The notes below the pieces were generated by a model. It had not been told where the DNA came from. It worked only from the letters and a program-made list of their open reading frames with translations, and ran no database searches. This document shows positions 8,267 to 16,337 of a stretch of DNA of 64,000 bases, one piece after another (within the stretch, counting starts at the first letter, position 1; every line of letters begins with the position of its first letter). Source of the stretch: Rhodoglobus vestalii (GTDB lineage: Bacteria > Actinomycetota > Actinomycetes > Actinomycetales > Microbacteriaceae); the NCBI RefSeq assembly GCF_006788895.1, contig NZ_VFRA01000001.1, positions 1,240,001 to 1,304,000 of the forward strand, in the 5' to 3' direction. A program made the position numbers and the translations under genes.

Positions 8267-8695
8267 TCATGACGTCATTGACTTGCGGATCGAGTCCTCG
8301 TCGTCGCCGGCCGCGATGCCAATCTGGGCGAGGAGCAAGTCAATCGCGACCCTTATGAGGGAGTTCTCAGTGATCCGCGCTCCCTGGCTTTTCTTGGCCC
8401 TATTGAGGCGTCTCGCCTCGACCGTGAGTTGGTTCTGTTGGTCTTCCCGGATCCTTGTCTCTTTCCGCACGTAGCGTAGATAAGTCGGTGTAGGAGCATC
8501 AGATGTTGGCCGCGTGCGCTCGTTGCTTTCCTTCAGTACCGTTTTCTTTCGAGTCGAAGATCGAACCGGGTCAACCGCGATCCGCGGGCGCCCGGGGGCC
8601 GCGACTTCGATTCGGGACGCATCCGGTAGAGGTAGTGTGAACGGTCCCTTATCTCCGACGTTGCCGAGCAACTTGCCAAGATTGGCCCGAGCCAT
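8267..8695 (-). CDS. Probable centromere-binding partner of ParA
   Basis: Of 142 residues, the first 70 are Pro/Ser/Arg-rich and probably disordered. The C-terminal part (QLTVEARRLNRAKKS, then ITENSLIRVAIDLLL) resembles the ribbon-helix-helix-like end of ParB-position proteins on actinobacterial plasmids. It directly follows parA, its ATG overlapping the parA stop by one base (TAATG), as expected for a stoichiometric partner. It would bind the repeats upstream of parA and stimulate the ATPase. The role comes from position and the C-terminal pattern, not from a strong motif. Confidence 0.65.
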   Translation of the reverse strand: MARANLGKLLGNVGDKGPFTLPLPDASRIEVAAPGRPRIAVDPVRSSTRKKTVLKESNERTRPTSDAPTPTYLRYVRKETRIREDQQNQLTVEARRLNRAKKSQGARITENSLIRVAIDLLLAQIGIAAGDDEDSIRKSMTS

Positions 8696-9345
8696 TAGTT
8701 GCTCGAAGTTGCGGCGTTGGCCCAGATCGACATCAGCTCTAGTGCTACAGCACGGTAGTCGTCGATCGACTTCGCCGTTTGCTTGAACTCAGGATATTGG
8801 GTGACTACTTTGCCTTCGATCGGTGCGTCAGCATGGATCTTGTAGCGGCGAATGGCACGTCCGAACCTAGGCAGCCCAAGTTCGTCCACAAGGCGCTCGG
8901 CGTCTTCCAGCTGCCCTGGCACTCTCATGTCGATCTTACTGAGCAAGACACGGAAGGGCGTCGAGTTTGGCTCGATGAAGGTCCGCACGGTTCGCATCAT
9001 TGGCGGGATGCACAAGGCTTCCGGCTCTGTAGGGACGATCGCAAAATCTGCGACGGAGAGAACCGAGGACAGGATGTCGCTGTCAGTTAGATTGCCCGGG
9101 GTATCGACGAAGACCACGTCGTAAGGCAGGTCTCTCATTCGCGCCAACGTTGCCGGGTCGGTGTCGTCAGCGAAGTCGAACGGTAGCCCGTCTCCCGCGG
9201 TCGAGGCCCACCAGGTCGTCGATTGCTGGGGGTCAACATCCACGACCAGGACACGGGAGTTTTCCGCGGCGATCGCCGCGAGATTCATAGTCGTGGTGGT
9301 CTTACCCGCTCCGCCCTTCTGGTTGGTTATGGCCACGATCCTCAT
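8695..9345 (-). CDS. parA: ParA-family partition ATPase
   Basis: A 216-residue plasmid-type ParA that would move or position the element before cell division by ATP-dependent binding to nucleoid DNA. The deviant Walker A ([16 protein letters not shown], residues about 8-23) carries both signature lysines; Walker A' is [12 protein letters not shown]; Walker B is VVFVDTPGN. It lacks the N-terminal HTH of larger plasmid ParA proteins, so autoregulation probably falls to the partner. The downstream RHH-like gene overlaps its stop codon. An array of direct and inverted repeats lies just upstream (9396-9560). Confidence 0.9.
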   Translation of the reverse strand: MRIVAITNQKGGAGKTTTTMNLAAIAAENSRVLVVDVDPQQSTTWWASTAGDGLPFDFADDTDPATLARMRDLPYDVVFVDTPGNLTDSDILSSVLSVADFAIVPTEPEALCIPPMMRTVRTFIEPNSTPFRVLLSKIDMRVPGQLEDAERLVDELGLPRFGRAIRRYKIHADAPIEGKVVTQYPEFKQTAKSIDDYRAVALELMSIWANAATSSN

Positions 9346-9395
9346 GAGCGCACCGTCCTTGGTAGTCCCAAAGTTACGGACCTCGAAGGTTCGTG

Positions 9396-9560
9396 TGTTC
9401 GTGAGTCTGTAAGTTCGGATGTTCGTGAGTCTGTAAGTCCGGATGTTCGGATGTTCGGGGCACGAGCGCAGGTCGGTGCGGCGAGGCAGTGACTGTCGGA
9501 CTTCGCGAGTCCGACAGTGTCGAAGTTCGTAAGTCCGAAACTCCGAAAGTCACGAACTTC
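9396..9560. repeat. Iteron-like repeats upstream of parA, candidate partition site
   Basis: Two 24-base direct repeats (9396-9419 and 9420-9443, one mismatch; each begins TGTTCGTGAGTCTGTAAG) are followed by two 8-base partial units TGTTCGGA/TGTTCGGG (9444-9459). Then comes a perfect inverted repeat with 10-base arms (CTGTCGGACT 9493-9502, AGTCCGACAG 9508-9517), and a pair GAAGTTCGT (9522-9530) / ACGAACTTC (9552-9560). Shared words GTTCG, AAGTCCG and GTCCGA run through all of them. Position directly before parA fits a parS/operator region. The frames crossing it are artefacts of the 24-base period. Confidence 0.65.
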
Positions 9561-9665
9561 ATCGCCTGCGCGTACTGGTTCTGTTTTGTTCATTTCTGGT
9601 CTCTTCCTGTTAAGGGGGCCTAGTTTTGGCCCCCTGACTGACAACTTTTCGGTCCCCTTAGAGGA

Positions 9666-10097
9666 CTAGAAAGTTGCCCTCTGTGGGTACCAATCCGTGG
9701 TCCCCTGGCCGCCGATGAACGGCAGGCCATTCGGATCGTTTGTCTGTCGCCGTGCTGTCTGCGGTCGTGCACTGTCGAGCATCAATTCGTACTCGGAGGT
9801 CAGCCCCCTGCCGCCAGCCCGCAGTCGCTTGATCGCGCCGCTCTCGACGAGTTCGTGGACTGCACGCTTTACGGCCCTGTGTGCCGCAGCGCTGCCATTC
9901 TCAGGGGCTAGAAACCCCAAGGCAACGGCCGACATCTCTCGGCCCCCGAAGTACCTCCGCGGCTCCTGAGCGTCGCGCTTTTCGTCCCAACATTCCAGCG
10001 CCATGTGGAGAAGCAAGCGAGTAGCCGTGTTGCCGAGCCTCAACCGAGCAGCCACGAGGATCGCACTCTTGGCGGCATAGAGTCCCATCATGTCCAT
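9666..10097 (-). CDS. Winged-helix plasmid protein, possible replication or copy-control function
   Basis: The frame is open to 10250 but would then overlap the HTH gene at 10129-10332 by 122 bases; the first ATG clear of it is at 10097 (MDMMGLYAAKSAILVAARLR), giving 143 residues. The start is uncertain, as no clear ribosome binding site is seen. The middle (HRAVKRAVHELVESGAIKRL followed by a Gly-rich turn and SEYEL) has the pattern of a winged helix. Its place between parA and an excisionase-type gene is where small actinobacterial plasmids often keep a Rep or copy-control gene. I cannot name the family, and replication function is a guess. Confidence 0.5.
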   Translation of the reverse strand: MDMMGLYAAKSAILVAARLRLGNTATRLLLHMALECWDEKRDAQEPRRYFGGREMSAVALGFLAPENGSAAAHRAVKRAVHELVESGAIKRLRAGGRGLTSEYELMLDSARPQTARRQTNDPNGLPFIGGQGTTDWYPQRATF

Positions 10098-10128
10098 GAC
10101 AATGCTCGATAGTTGATGCTTTCTTTGG

Positions 10129-10332
10129 TCACGCGACCACTCGCGGAGCGGTGCAGCTTTGGGCGCTGGATTCAAGCCACGCCATGATCTCAGATCTCTT
10201 GTAGAGGACAGTTCGCTCCGTTGGCTTGTAGAAGCGTGGGCCGCGTCCACGAGTCCTCATTTGAGCCAATGCAGCTATCGACATACCCGTGATCTCGCCA
10301 ACTGTGGCGGGACGAATGAATTCATCTTCCAT
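10129..10332 (-). CDS. AlpA/excisionase-type HTH protein
   Basis: A 67-residue protein with the complete short MerR-type winged helix: residues 6-30 form the HTH (RPATVGEITGMSIAALAQMR), then GRGPRFYKPTERTVLYKRSE and the closing helix IMAWLES. GAGGAG lies six bases before ATG. It is divergent from the XRE repressor gene and next to the integrase, which suits an excision factor (Xis) or a repressor of the leftward par/rep operon. It resembles the HTH protein at 6866 (both have RxxGxGPRF) but keeps the normal C-terminal helix. Confidence 0.75.
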   Translation of the reverse strand: MEDEFIRPATVGEITGMSIAALAQMRTRGRGPRFYKPTERTVLYKRSEIMAWLESSAQSCTAPRVVA

Positions 10333-10344
10333 GATGTGCTCCTC

Positions 10345-10412
10345 ATTTTGACAACGTCAGTGTGTTAGCGTTGTTGATATGACGGTACACACGAATAGTA
10401 ATTTTGACAACG
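10345..10412. promoter_or_regulatory. Divergent control region with repeated operator-like words
   Basis: The 12-base word ATTTTGACAACG occurs twice in the same orientation (10345-10356 and 10401-10412), each containing a TTGACA -35-like hexamer. CGTTGTTGA (10369-10377) is an inverted partial copy. The array lies between the HTH gene (minus) and the XRE repressor (plus), as a lysis-lysogeny-like switch would. No good -10 could be assigned at 17 bases. Confidence 0.5.
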
Positions 10413-10434
10413 ACAAGACCTGTAATCTGTCGAA

Positions 10435-10995
10435 ATGGCTGATTTCAGATCGGAACGCACGCTGGGCGCTCGAATTCAGGCAGCGCGAAAGGCTCGGGGG
10501 TTTCGCACCACACTCGATCTTGCCAACGCAATCGACGGTGGGAACGTTTCTGAGTCGATCATCGAAAACATCGAAGCTGGCCGAAAAGCAAGCATCGATG
10601 TCAGCCAGTTGCTCAATATCGCGATGGCCCTCGGGATCGCACCCAGCTACCTGCTTGCACCACTCGGACGCCCTTGGGAAGGCATCGATCTTCCAAACCT
10701 AAGCCGAGCATTCGAAGGGATGAGCAGCGTTGAGTTTGACTCCTGGTTCTCGAACGTGCCTGAGAGCGGTTTCCAGCCGCAATCCATAAGCGGACGCAAC
10801 GCAAGCTCAGAACTGCAGGCCTTGCGGGAATGGGCGTCTCTCACCCGTGAGGTGGCTCGACTTGAGGTCGCTCGTGAACTTGAGGTTGCGGCCGAAGGCG
10901 GCCTTGCCGCGCGGACTGAAGCTCGCTTGACTTTCGCGCGCGATGAAAAGAAACGACTTGAGTCTTATCTCGGCACTGCCGGGTGGGAACTGTAG
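10435..10995 (+). CDS. XRE-family repressor-like regulator
   Basis: A 186-residue protein with an N-terminal Cro/CI-type HTH at about residues 8-65 (LGARIQAARKARGF; SESIIENIEAGRKASIDVSQ; LLNIAMALGIAPSYLL). The C-terminal half is helical and charged (REVARLEVARELEVAAEGG), probably for dimerisation. It sits between a divergent AlpA-type gene and the integrase, so it is the likely maintenance repressor. The upstream control region contains two copies of ATTTTGACAACG that could be its operators. No LexA-like peptidase residues are seen, so induction is not by the usual self-cleavage. Confidence 0.8.
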   Translation: MADFRSERTLGARIQAARKARGFRTTLDLANAIDGGNVSESIIENIEAGRKASIDVSQLLNIAMALGIAPSYLLAPLGRPWEGIDLPNLSRAFEGMSSVEFDSWFSNVPESGFQPQSISGRNASSELQALREWASLTREVARLEVARELEVAAEGGLAARTEARLTFARDEKKRLESYLGTAGWEL

Positions 10996-11046
10996 AACGG
11001 CGAAGCTCTCTCCACGGAGGCCTTCGGGCCGCAGATGGAGAAGAGA

Positions 11047-12198
11047 ATGGGAACGGTAGAGCCTTACGAGACATCAGGTGGCCGACGGTATCGGGTTCGA
11101 TACAGGAAGCCAGACCGAAGCCAAACAGACAAACGTGGCTTCAAGACGAAACGGTCTGCTGAGGAGTACCTCGCGACGATCGAGGTATCGAAACTTCGTG
11201 GTGAATGGATGGATCCGACCAAGTCCAAGGTCACTGTCGGGGAGTGGGCGCGGCCCTGGTACCTCGCGCATAGCGAACTCAAGCCAACGACACTATTCGG
11301 ATACGACCAAGCACTGAGGAAACACGTGCTTCCTCGCTGGGCGAAAACCCGGCTGAATGACGTCTCCCACAGCGACGTCCAGAGCTGGGTGACCTCGCTA
11401 TCCGCTACGCACGGCGGTTCATCAGTGAAACAGACCTATTTAGTCTTAGCTGGCATCTTTAAATTTGCCGCTCGAGACGGTCTCGTGGTTAGAAACCCAT
11501 GCGAAGGGATCCGGCTTCCTCGAATCCTGAAAAAGGAACGTGGCTACTTATCGCATGAGCAAGTCGCCAAACTTGCGAAGTCGGCTGGGGACCAAGGTGA
11601 CGTGGTTTTGTTGCTCGCGTATACAGGAATCCGTTGGGGGGAACTCGCTGCCTTAAAGGTTGAGCGAGTAGACCCGGTAAAACGCCGGATCAATATTGTA
11701 GAAGCCATCACCGAGCCAAACGGCACCATTGTCTGGGGCACGCCAAAATCACATGCGCGGCGGTCAGTTCCATTCCCCGAATTTCTCGACACAGTGATCG
11801 CGCGTCACATGAGTGGTAAACACAGGAGCGATCTAATGTTCACTGCGCCCAAGGGCGGCGTGCTTAGAAACTCGCAATTTCGGAAGCGTAGGTTCGATCG
11901 CGCAGTTGCTGAGCTCACGGCCGCTGATCCGCAGTTTCCCCGTGTAACGCCACATGACTTGCGGCACACCGCCGCGAGCTTGGCCGTTTCGGCCGGAGCA
12001 CACGTCAAATCTTTGCAGCGAATGCTCGGACATGCGTCTGCGGCGATGACTCTCGACGTCTACGCAGATCTCTTCGATGATGACCTGGACGCGGTTGCAG
12101 CCGCTTTGAATGACAGGGCAGTGTCCTCAAGTGTGGGTGAAATGTGGGCAAAAGTAAGTATTGAGAATTCGGAACCAAGAAAGAAAGAAAAGCCATAG
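11047..12198 (+). CDS. Tyrosine site-specific recombinase (integrase)
   Basis: Catalyses integration and excision of the island at the tRNA-Arg gene. The start at 11047 is preferred because GGAG lies seven bases upstream; an ATG at 11035 has no site at the right distance. Counting from it, the arm-binding and SAM-like core-binding domains cover about 1-155. The catalytic domain shows R196 (YTGIRWGEL), a lysine near 234, H303-x-x-R306 (HDLRHTAAS), H329 (GHAS) and the nucleophile Y339 (TLDVYADLF). All catalytic residues are present. A terminator and tRNA-Arg follow within 60 bases. Confidence 0.95.
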   Translation: MGTVEPYETSGGRRYRVRYRKPDRSQTDKRGFKTKRSAEEYLATIEVSKLRGEWMDPTKSKVTVGEWARPWYLAHSELKPTTLFGYDQALRKHVLPRWAKTRLNDVSHSDVQSWVTSLSATHGGSSVKQTYLVLAGIFKFAARDGLVVRNPCEGIRLPRILKKERGYLSHEQVAKLAKSAGDQGDVVLLLAYTGIRWGELAALKVERVDPVKRRINIVEAITEPNGTIVWGTPKSHARRSVPFPEFLDTVIARHMSGKHRSDLMFTAPKGGVLRNSQFRKRRFDRAVAELTAADPQFPRVTPHDLRHTAASLAVSAGAHVKSLQRMLGHASAAMTLDVYADLFDDDLDAVAAALNDRAVSSSVGEMWAKVSIENSEPRKKEKP

Positions 12199-12204
12199 AA
12201 ACAA

Positions 12205-12229
12205 AAAACCCCCGCTGACCGGGGGTTTT
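12205..12229 (-). terminator. Bidirectional intrinsic terminator after integrase and tRNA-Arg
   Basis: AAAACCCCC and GGGGGTTTT form perfect 9-base arms with a 7-base loop. On the minus strand it is followed by TTGTTT, so it ends the tRNA-Arg transcript; on the plus strand it ends the integrase transcript with TTTT. Confidence 0.85.
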
Positions 12230-12257
12230 CATGTTTCTAACAACTGATTTTGACTGG

Positions 12258-12330
12258 TGCGCCCGGAGGGATTTGAACCCCCGGCCTATTGATCCGTAGT
12301 CAATTGCTCTATCCGCTGAGCTACGGGCGC
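12258..12330 (-). tRNA. tRNA-Arg(ACG)
   Basis: The minus strand folds as a full cloverleaf: acceptor GCGCCCG/CGGGCGC, D-arm with AGCTCAGCGGATAGAGCA, anticodon stem ATTGA/TCAAT around CTACGGA (anticodon ACG), T-arm with TTCAAAT. CCA is encoded (complement of 12255-12257). It is the integration target of island 1, whose integrase lies at its 3' side. Confidence 0.95.
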
Positions 12331-12419
12331 AGACCATTGGCTTTCGCCAACCAGAAAACTATACCAGCGGTTAGGGCCCCCCACTGACGCTTTCGCCAGA
12401 GTGATTCGAGCATCCAGCC

Positions 12420-13448
12420 CTAAATCGCACCCCGTGGTGCCTGAATCAGATCATCATGATGAATCTGAGCCACGTTGGGGTGCGCCCGCATGCGATAGCG
12501 GAGAGCATTGTCTCCATACGTTTCGAGGATGGGGCTATTCGTTGGGTCAAGCGAAACACCCCGAGCCTCGGCCGCGAGCGCCGGCGGCAACGCCAACTGA
12601 GGCATCACCGTGTCGAGCGCCGGGTTGAAGAAGAACGGAATCGAGATGCGGTCATCGCCAATGAGGGGCGAGATCACACGGTGCAGCGTCGCCTTGAGGT
12701 AGCCCTGGGTGGCGAGCTCAAGCATCTCCCCAATGTTGACGACGAACGCGCCCGGCATGGGTGGGACATCCACCCACTCGCCGTTGTAGTCAACCTGCAG
12801 GCCCCCCTTGCCGGGCTCCACCATCAGCAGCGTCAACACACCACCATCGCGGTGGGCACCAACACCCTGCTTCGGCTCCAGGTTTGACTCCCCCGGGTAC
12901 CGCACAATCTTCATGACAGGGAATGGTTTATCGGCGAAAGCGTGATCAAACGAGTCCTCAGGAGCACCCAGTGACTGAGCCCACGCCCGCAACAAGCGCA
13001 GCGAGACAGCGCTGAGTTTGTCGTTCCACTCGTTCACCAAACTACGAAGCTGAGGCACAGCATCCGGCCAGAGGTTAGGGCCCTCAAGTCGCCAGTAGTC
13101 GGCGACGCCATAGCCCACGTCGATCAATGGACGCTCTGGCCCCACATCGATCTGCTCACGCCAATCCGTCTTACCCTCGGTCAGTTCGCCACCAACCCGG
13201 GTGTAGCCACGAAACTGCGGGCTGTTGACGTTTTCGACCGCAAGCTTTTCATCTTCGGGCAGGGCAAAGAACTCGCGGGATGCCGCAAGCAGATCATCCA
13301 TCAACGCCTCGTCAACGCCGTGCCCCACCAAATAGAAGAACCCCACGTCGTGGGTCGCACACAGCAGATCGTCACGAAACTTGGCTGCCGATTCGGGGCC
13401 GCCATCAAGAAGCGAGAGATCAATTATGGGGAGTGCGGAATCATTCAT
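12420..13448 (-). CDS. 2-oxoglutarate/Fe(II)-dependent oxygenase (isopenicillin N synthase family)
   Basis: A 342-residue non-heme iron oxygenase. The N-terminal DIOX_N part starts LPIIDLSLLD; the core has the iron triad in GAHRDGG (His and Asp) and ATLHRV (His), and the 2-oxoglutarate-binding RISIPFF (Arg-x-Ser). Length matches the family. In actinobacteria such proteins are mostly of unknown substrate; isopenicillin N synthase itself is not implied. The gene is monocistronic between tRNA-Arg and GAPDH, all on the minus strand. Confidence 0.85.
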   Translation of the reverse strand: MNDSALPIIDLSLLDGGPESAAKFRDDLLCATHDVGFFYLVGHGVDEALMDDLLAASREFFALPEDEKLAVENVNSPQFRGYTRVGGELTEGKTDWREQIDVGPERPLIDVGYGVADYWRLEGPNLWPDAVPQLRSLVNEWNDKLSAVSLRLLRAWAQSLGAPEDSFDHAFADKPFPVMKIVRYPGESNLEPKQGVGAHRDGGVLTLLMVEPGKGGLQVDYNGEWVDVPPMPGAFVVNIGEMLELATQGYLKATLHRVISPLIGDDRISIPFFFNPALDTVMPQLALPPALAAEARGVSLDPTNSPILETYGDNALRYRMRAHPNVAQIHHDDLIQAPRGAI

Positions 13449-13538
13449 TTAACGATATTTACACGCGCGGATGGGGAACTTTGCTTTGTTACGCTCACAG
13501 CGCTAACGAGGCTGAGAGCCCCCTCACAGTTCGGAAAA

Positions 13539-14993
13539 TTATGCTCCGACTGCGGCGCGTTCGGGAATAACGTGCGGGTGAGTTTGGGCCATATGCTCGA
13601 TGACGCGCACCACTTGGCTGGTATACCCGAACTCGTTGTCGTACCAGACGTAGAGCACCAGATTCTTGCCCGAGCTGATCGTGGCAAGACCATCAACGAT
13701 GCCGGCACGGTGCGACCCGATGAAGTCGCTCGACACCACCTCCGGTGAATCGATGAAGTCAATCTGCTGTTGCAGGGTCGAATCAAGCGAGAGCCCCCGC
13801 AGGTAACGGTTCACCTCTTCTCGCGTCGTCTCGGTCGCGAGGTTGAGGTTCAGAATTGCCATCGACACGTTGGGGGTGGGTACCCGGATGGCGCTGCCGG
13901 TCAGCAGGCCCGCAAGTTCGGGAACAGCTTTAGCCACTGCTTTCGCGGCCCCCGTTTCGGTAATGACCATGTTCATCGGTGCTGAGCGGCCACGACGGTC
14001 ACCGGAGTGAAAGTTGTCGGTGAGGTTCTGGTCGTTGGTGTACGAATGCACCGTCTCAACATGCCCGTGCTCGATGCCATACATGTCGTTGATGGCTTTC
14101 AGTACCGGCGAGATGGCATTGGTCGTGCACGAGGCGGCAGACAGGATCGTGTCGGAATCTGAAATGGTGTCGTGGTTGAGCCCGTAAACAATGTTCTTGA
14201 TGCCGCCCTTGCCGGGGGCAGTGAGGAGAACGCGCTTCACTCCCTGCGATTTGAGGTGCTGATTGAGGCCCTCCTCGTCACGCCAGCGGCCGGTGTTGTC
14301 GACGACGATGGCATCCGAAATTCCGTATTCGGTGTAGTCGATCGTGGCGGGGTCGTTGGAGTAGATCACCTGGATGAGGGTGCCGTTGGCAAGGATTGTG
14401 TTCGCATCAGTGTCGACCGAAATGGTTCCCTCGAATGGACCGTGCACACTGTCACGACGCAACAGGCTGGCGCGCTTGATGAGGTCATTGTCTGATCCGC
14501 GACGCACCACGATGGCACGCAAGCGCAGGCCTTCACCGTTGCCTGCGTGCGCGATAAGGATGCGGGCAAGCAGTCGACCGATACGTCCAAAACCGTAGAG
14601 CACCACGTCCGCTCCTGTTGGTTTGGTTTCGGTGCCGTTCTTGAGCACCGGTGCGAGCTCTGCGGCCAGGAACTCGCTGAGGGTGCCGCCAACTTCGCGA
14701 AAACGATTCACCAGCTTCGCCAGATCAATGGATGCTGGATTCAGCGGCATCGCTGACAGCGCCAGCATGACCGGCATGGTCTCTTCGATTGGCAGTTCGC
14801 TCTCGGTGAGCTGACGTGCAAATCGGTGTGCTTTGAGCACTCCGACGGGTGACTGGTTGATGAGGCGGCGGCCATGAATTGAGGTCACGACCCCGTGGTT
14901 GCGATACAGCCCACCGATAAGGGGGATCATTGCCTCTGCCAGTTCTTGGCGGGCATTCCACCGGTCAAATTCGTCGCTGTGTTGGCGTTGCAT
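13539..14993 (-). CDS. gapB: Glyceraldehyde-3-phosphate dehydrogenase, long GapB type
   Basis: Interconverts glyceraldehyde 3-phosphate and 1,3-bisphosphoglycerate with NAD(P). At 484 residues it carries the roughly 125-residue N-terminal extension of the long actinobacterial enzyme (GapB in Corynebacterium glutamicum, 480 residues), which is reported to serve gluconeogenesis. The Rossmann motif YGFGRIGR is at about 133-140, the catalytic cysteine is in SAASCTTNAI, and the phosphate-binding regions (HSYTNDQNLTD, RRGRSAPMNMVIT) are intact. No pgk or tpi gene is adjacent, which also separates it from the glycolytic gapA operon. Confidence 0.9.
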   Translation of the reverse strand: MQRQHSDEFDRWNARQELAEAMIPLIGGLYRNHGVVTSIHGRRLINQSPVGVLKAHRFARQLTESELPIEETMPVMLALSAMPLNPASIDLAKLVNRFREVGGTLSEFLAAELAPVLKNGTETKPTGADVVLYGFGRIGRLLARILIAHAGNGEGLRLRAIVVRRGSDNDLIKRASLLRRDSVHGPFEGTISVDTDANTILANGTLIQVIYSNDPATIDYTEYGISDAIVVDNTGRWRDEEGLNQHLKSQGVKRVLLTAPGKGGIKNIVYGLNHDTISDSDTILSAASCTTNAISPVLKAINDMYGIEHGHVETVHSYTNDQNLTDNFHSGDRRGRSAPMNMVITETGAAKAVAKAVPELAGLLTGSAIRVPTPNVSMAILNLNLATETTREEVNRYLRGLSLDSTLQQQIDFIDSPEVVSSDFIGSHRAGIVDGLATISSGKNLVLYVWYDNEFGYTSQVVRVIEHMAQTHPHVIPERAAVGA

Positions 14994-15401
14994 CAGGTTC
15001 CTTCCGACTGCAGTGTCACGGGGGCGTGCGAGTGCGTTTGTGGCGCGGGGCCCTCGCCTATTGTTCCAGACAGGTACACGCTAAGCACAAGTAAGGTCCT
15101 GCAGTTCGGGTAACACTTTAGAGATCGCCAAAGGCAGCGATTCTTAAGGTGCAAGTCAGGCCTTCATTCCCGAGTGCTTGCGTTTAGTCACCAAAGCCAA
15201 GCCGGCGATCACATGAGATTCGCCATCGCTGCGCCGCACCGCGGGGTGACGAAGGTGCCAAGTCGTGGCCGCGCAGCCCTCGGCGCGAAAGAGTAGTGAC
15301 CTGCGCGATACTACTGTGTTCGATCGTCGGCGCTGGTGTCGGTCAGCATTATCGGTGATGGATGAGGCGCTACCGCACTGGCGGCAGCGCCCCACAATCA
15401 C
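14994..15401. other. Intergenic stretch without a supported gene
   Basis: About 400 bases between the gapB start and the end of the osmoprotectant operon, both on the minus strand. It must hold the gapB promoter. A minus-strand frame of 81 residues (15156-15401) is Arg/Ser-rich and lacks a ribosome binding site; I do not call it. Confidence 0.4.
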
Positions 15402-16337
15402 CTAGTTGAGCAGGCCTTTTTCCATAAGCCAGTCCTCTGCTGCGGTCCTGGCCTGAGCCTTCTCCGATCCTTCGACGCGATCGCGCAGCGCGATCAGGTC
15501 TTCGGTGGTGAGAGCTGCTGAAACCTCATCGAGAACTTTGGCGAGTTTCTCGCTGTAGATGTCCGAGTTGAGCAACGGAACCACGTTCTGCGCCGCAATC
15601 AGATTTTCGGGGTCTTCCAACACGAGGAGCTTCTTCGCCACCAAATCAGGAGAGGTCGTGAAGATGTCAGCGACCTGCACTGCGTTGTCGACGAGCGCCT
15701 TGACGGTGTCTGGGCCGCCGAAGTCTTCGATCGGCACAAACGTCACATCGGTGATGCCGTAAACGGACTTCAGACCGGGGATGCCGTACGGAAGTTCGGC
15801 GATCTGCGGGCTGGCACCCAGAGCGAATGGTTCAATTTTCTTCAGATCGCCAATGGAAACAAGGCCCTCTTTTTCTGCCAACTCCTGGGTGACGACGTAC
15901 GCGTCCTTGTCCTCGGCGGGAGATGACGTGAGAACGCGGAAACCCTCGGGCACCGTGGTCTCGAGTTCGGCATCCACCTCGGCGGTGCTGCGGGCGGTGT
16001 TCTCGGTGTCATAGAAGAACAGCAGGTTGCCGTTGTACTCCGGCATGAGGCTGATCGATCCGTCTTCGAGGGCCGGAATCGTGGTCTGTCGTGGTCCAAG
16101 ATTGAATTTTGTTTCCACTTCGTAGCCCGCGTTTTCGAGGGCGAGCGCATAGATGTTGCCGAGGATCTCGCTCTCCGGGAATGCGAAGGAGCCGACGACA
16201 ATCTTCGTGCCATCCCCGGAGTCCTCCGAGGAAGCACCGGTGGGGTCGGAGGTAGCGCACCCGGCAAGGGCAACCATCGCTCCGGCCGCGACTACCGCAA
16301 TGGCAACCCGTGGCCCTCTACTATTTGCTGTGAACAT
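15402..16337 (-). CDS. Glycine betaine/osmoprotectant-type ABC substrate-binding lipoprotein
   Basis: The 311-residue binding protein of a quaternary-amine (OpuC/ProX class) importer. The start is the second ATG (16337): GAAGGGAA lies before it, formed partly by the first ATG of the open frame. A signal peptide with lipobox LAGC leads into an acidic linker (ATSDPTGASSEDSGDGT) and the type II binding fold (IVVGSFAFPESEILGNIYAL). It is the last gene of the operon and its start lies inside the end of the upstream permease (17-base overlap). Substrate may be glycine betaine, carnitine, choline or ergothioneine. Confidence 0.88.
   Translation of the reverse strand: MFTANSRGPRVAIAVVAAGAMVALAGCATSDPTGASSEDSGDGTKIVVGSFAFPESEILGNIYALALENAGYEVETKFNLGPRQTTIPALEDGSISLMPEYNGNLLFFYDTENTARSTAEVDAELETTVPEGFRVLTSSPAEDKDAYVVTQELAEKEGLVSIGDLKKIEPFALGASPQIAELPYGIPGLKSVYGITDVTFVPIEDFGGPDTVKALVDNAVQVADIFTTSPDLVAKKLLVLEDPENLIAAQNVVPLLNSDIYSEKLAKVLDEVSAALTTEDLIALRDRVEGSEKAQARTAAEDWLMEKGLLN

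Larger units (their letters stand above)
1..12257. mobile_element. Integrated plasmid-like island at tRNA-Arg (left end not in window)
   Basis: The tyrosine integrase ends 60 bases from the 3' end of tRNA-Arg(ACG), the usual layout of an element integrated at a tRNA 3' end. Leftwards come an XRE repressor, an AlpA-type HTH gene, a winged-helix plasmid protein, parA plus an RHH-like partner, and cargo genes (DprA-like, SRAP, MmeI-type enzyme). I found no second copy of the tRNA 3' end between 1 and 11000, so the left attachment site is probably outside the window or too short to spot. No conjugation gene is visible in this part. That it is an integrative plasmid is inference from gene content. 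Confidence 0.7.

Noticed and set aside
9342..9644. Minus-strand frames of 100 and 62 residues across the parA upstream region
   Set aside because: They are open only because the repeats have a 24-base period; the protein is a Ser/Thr/Arg-rich repeat and no ribosome binding site is present.
12005..12337. Minus-strand 110-residue frame over tRNA-Arg
   Set aside because: Artefact of reading the tRNA gene and the antisense of the integrase.
15156..15401. Minus-strand 81-residue frame after the osmoprotectant binding protein
   Set aside because: No ribosome binding site, Arg/Ser-rich, no recognised pattern.
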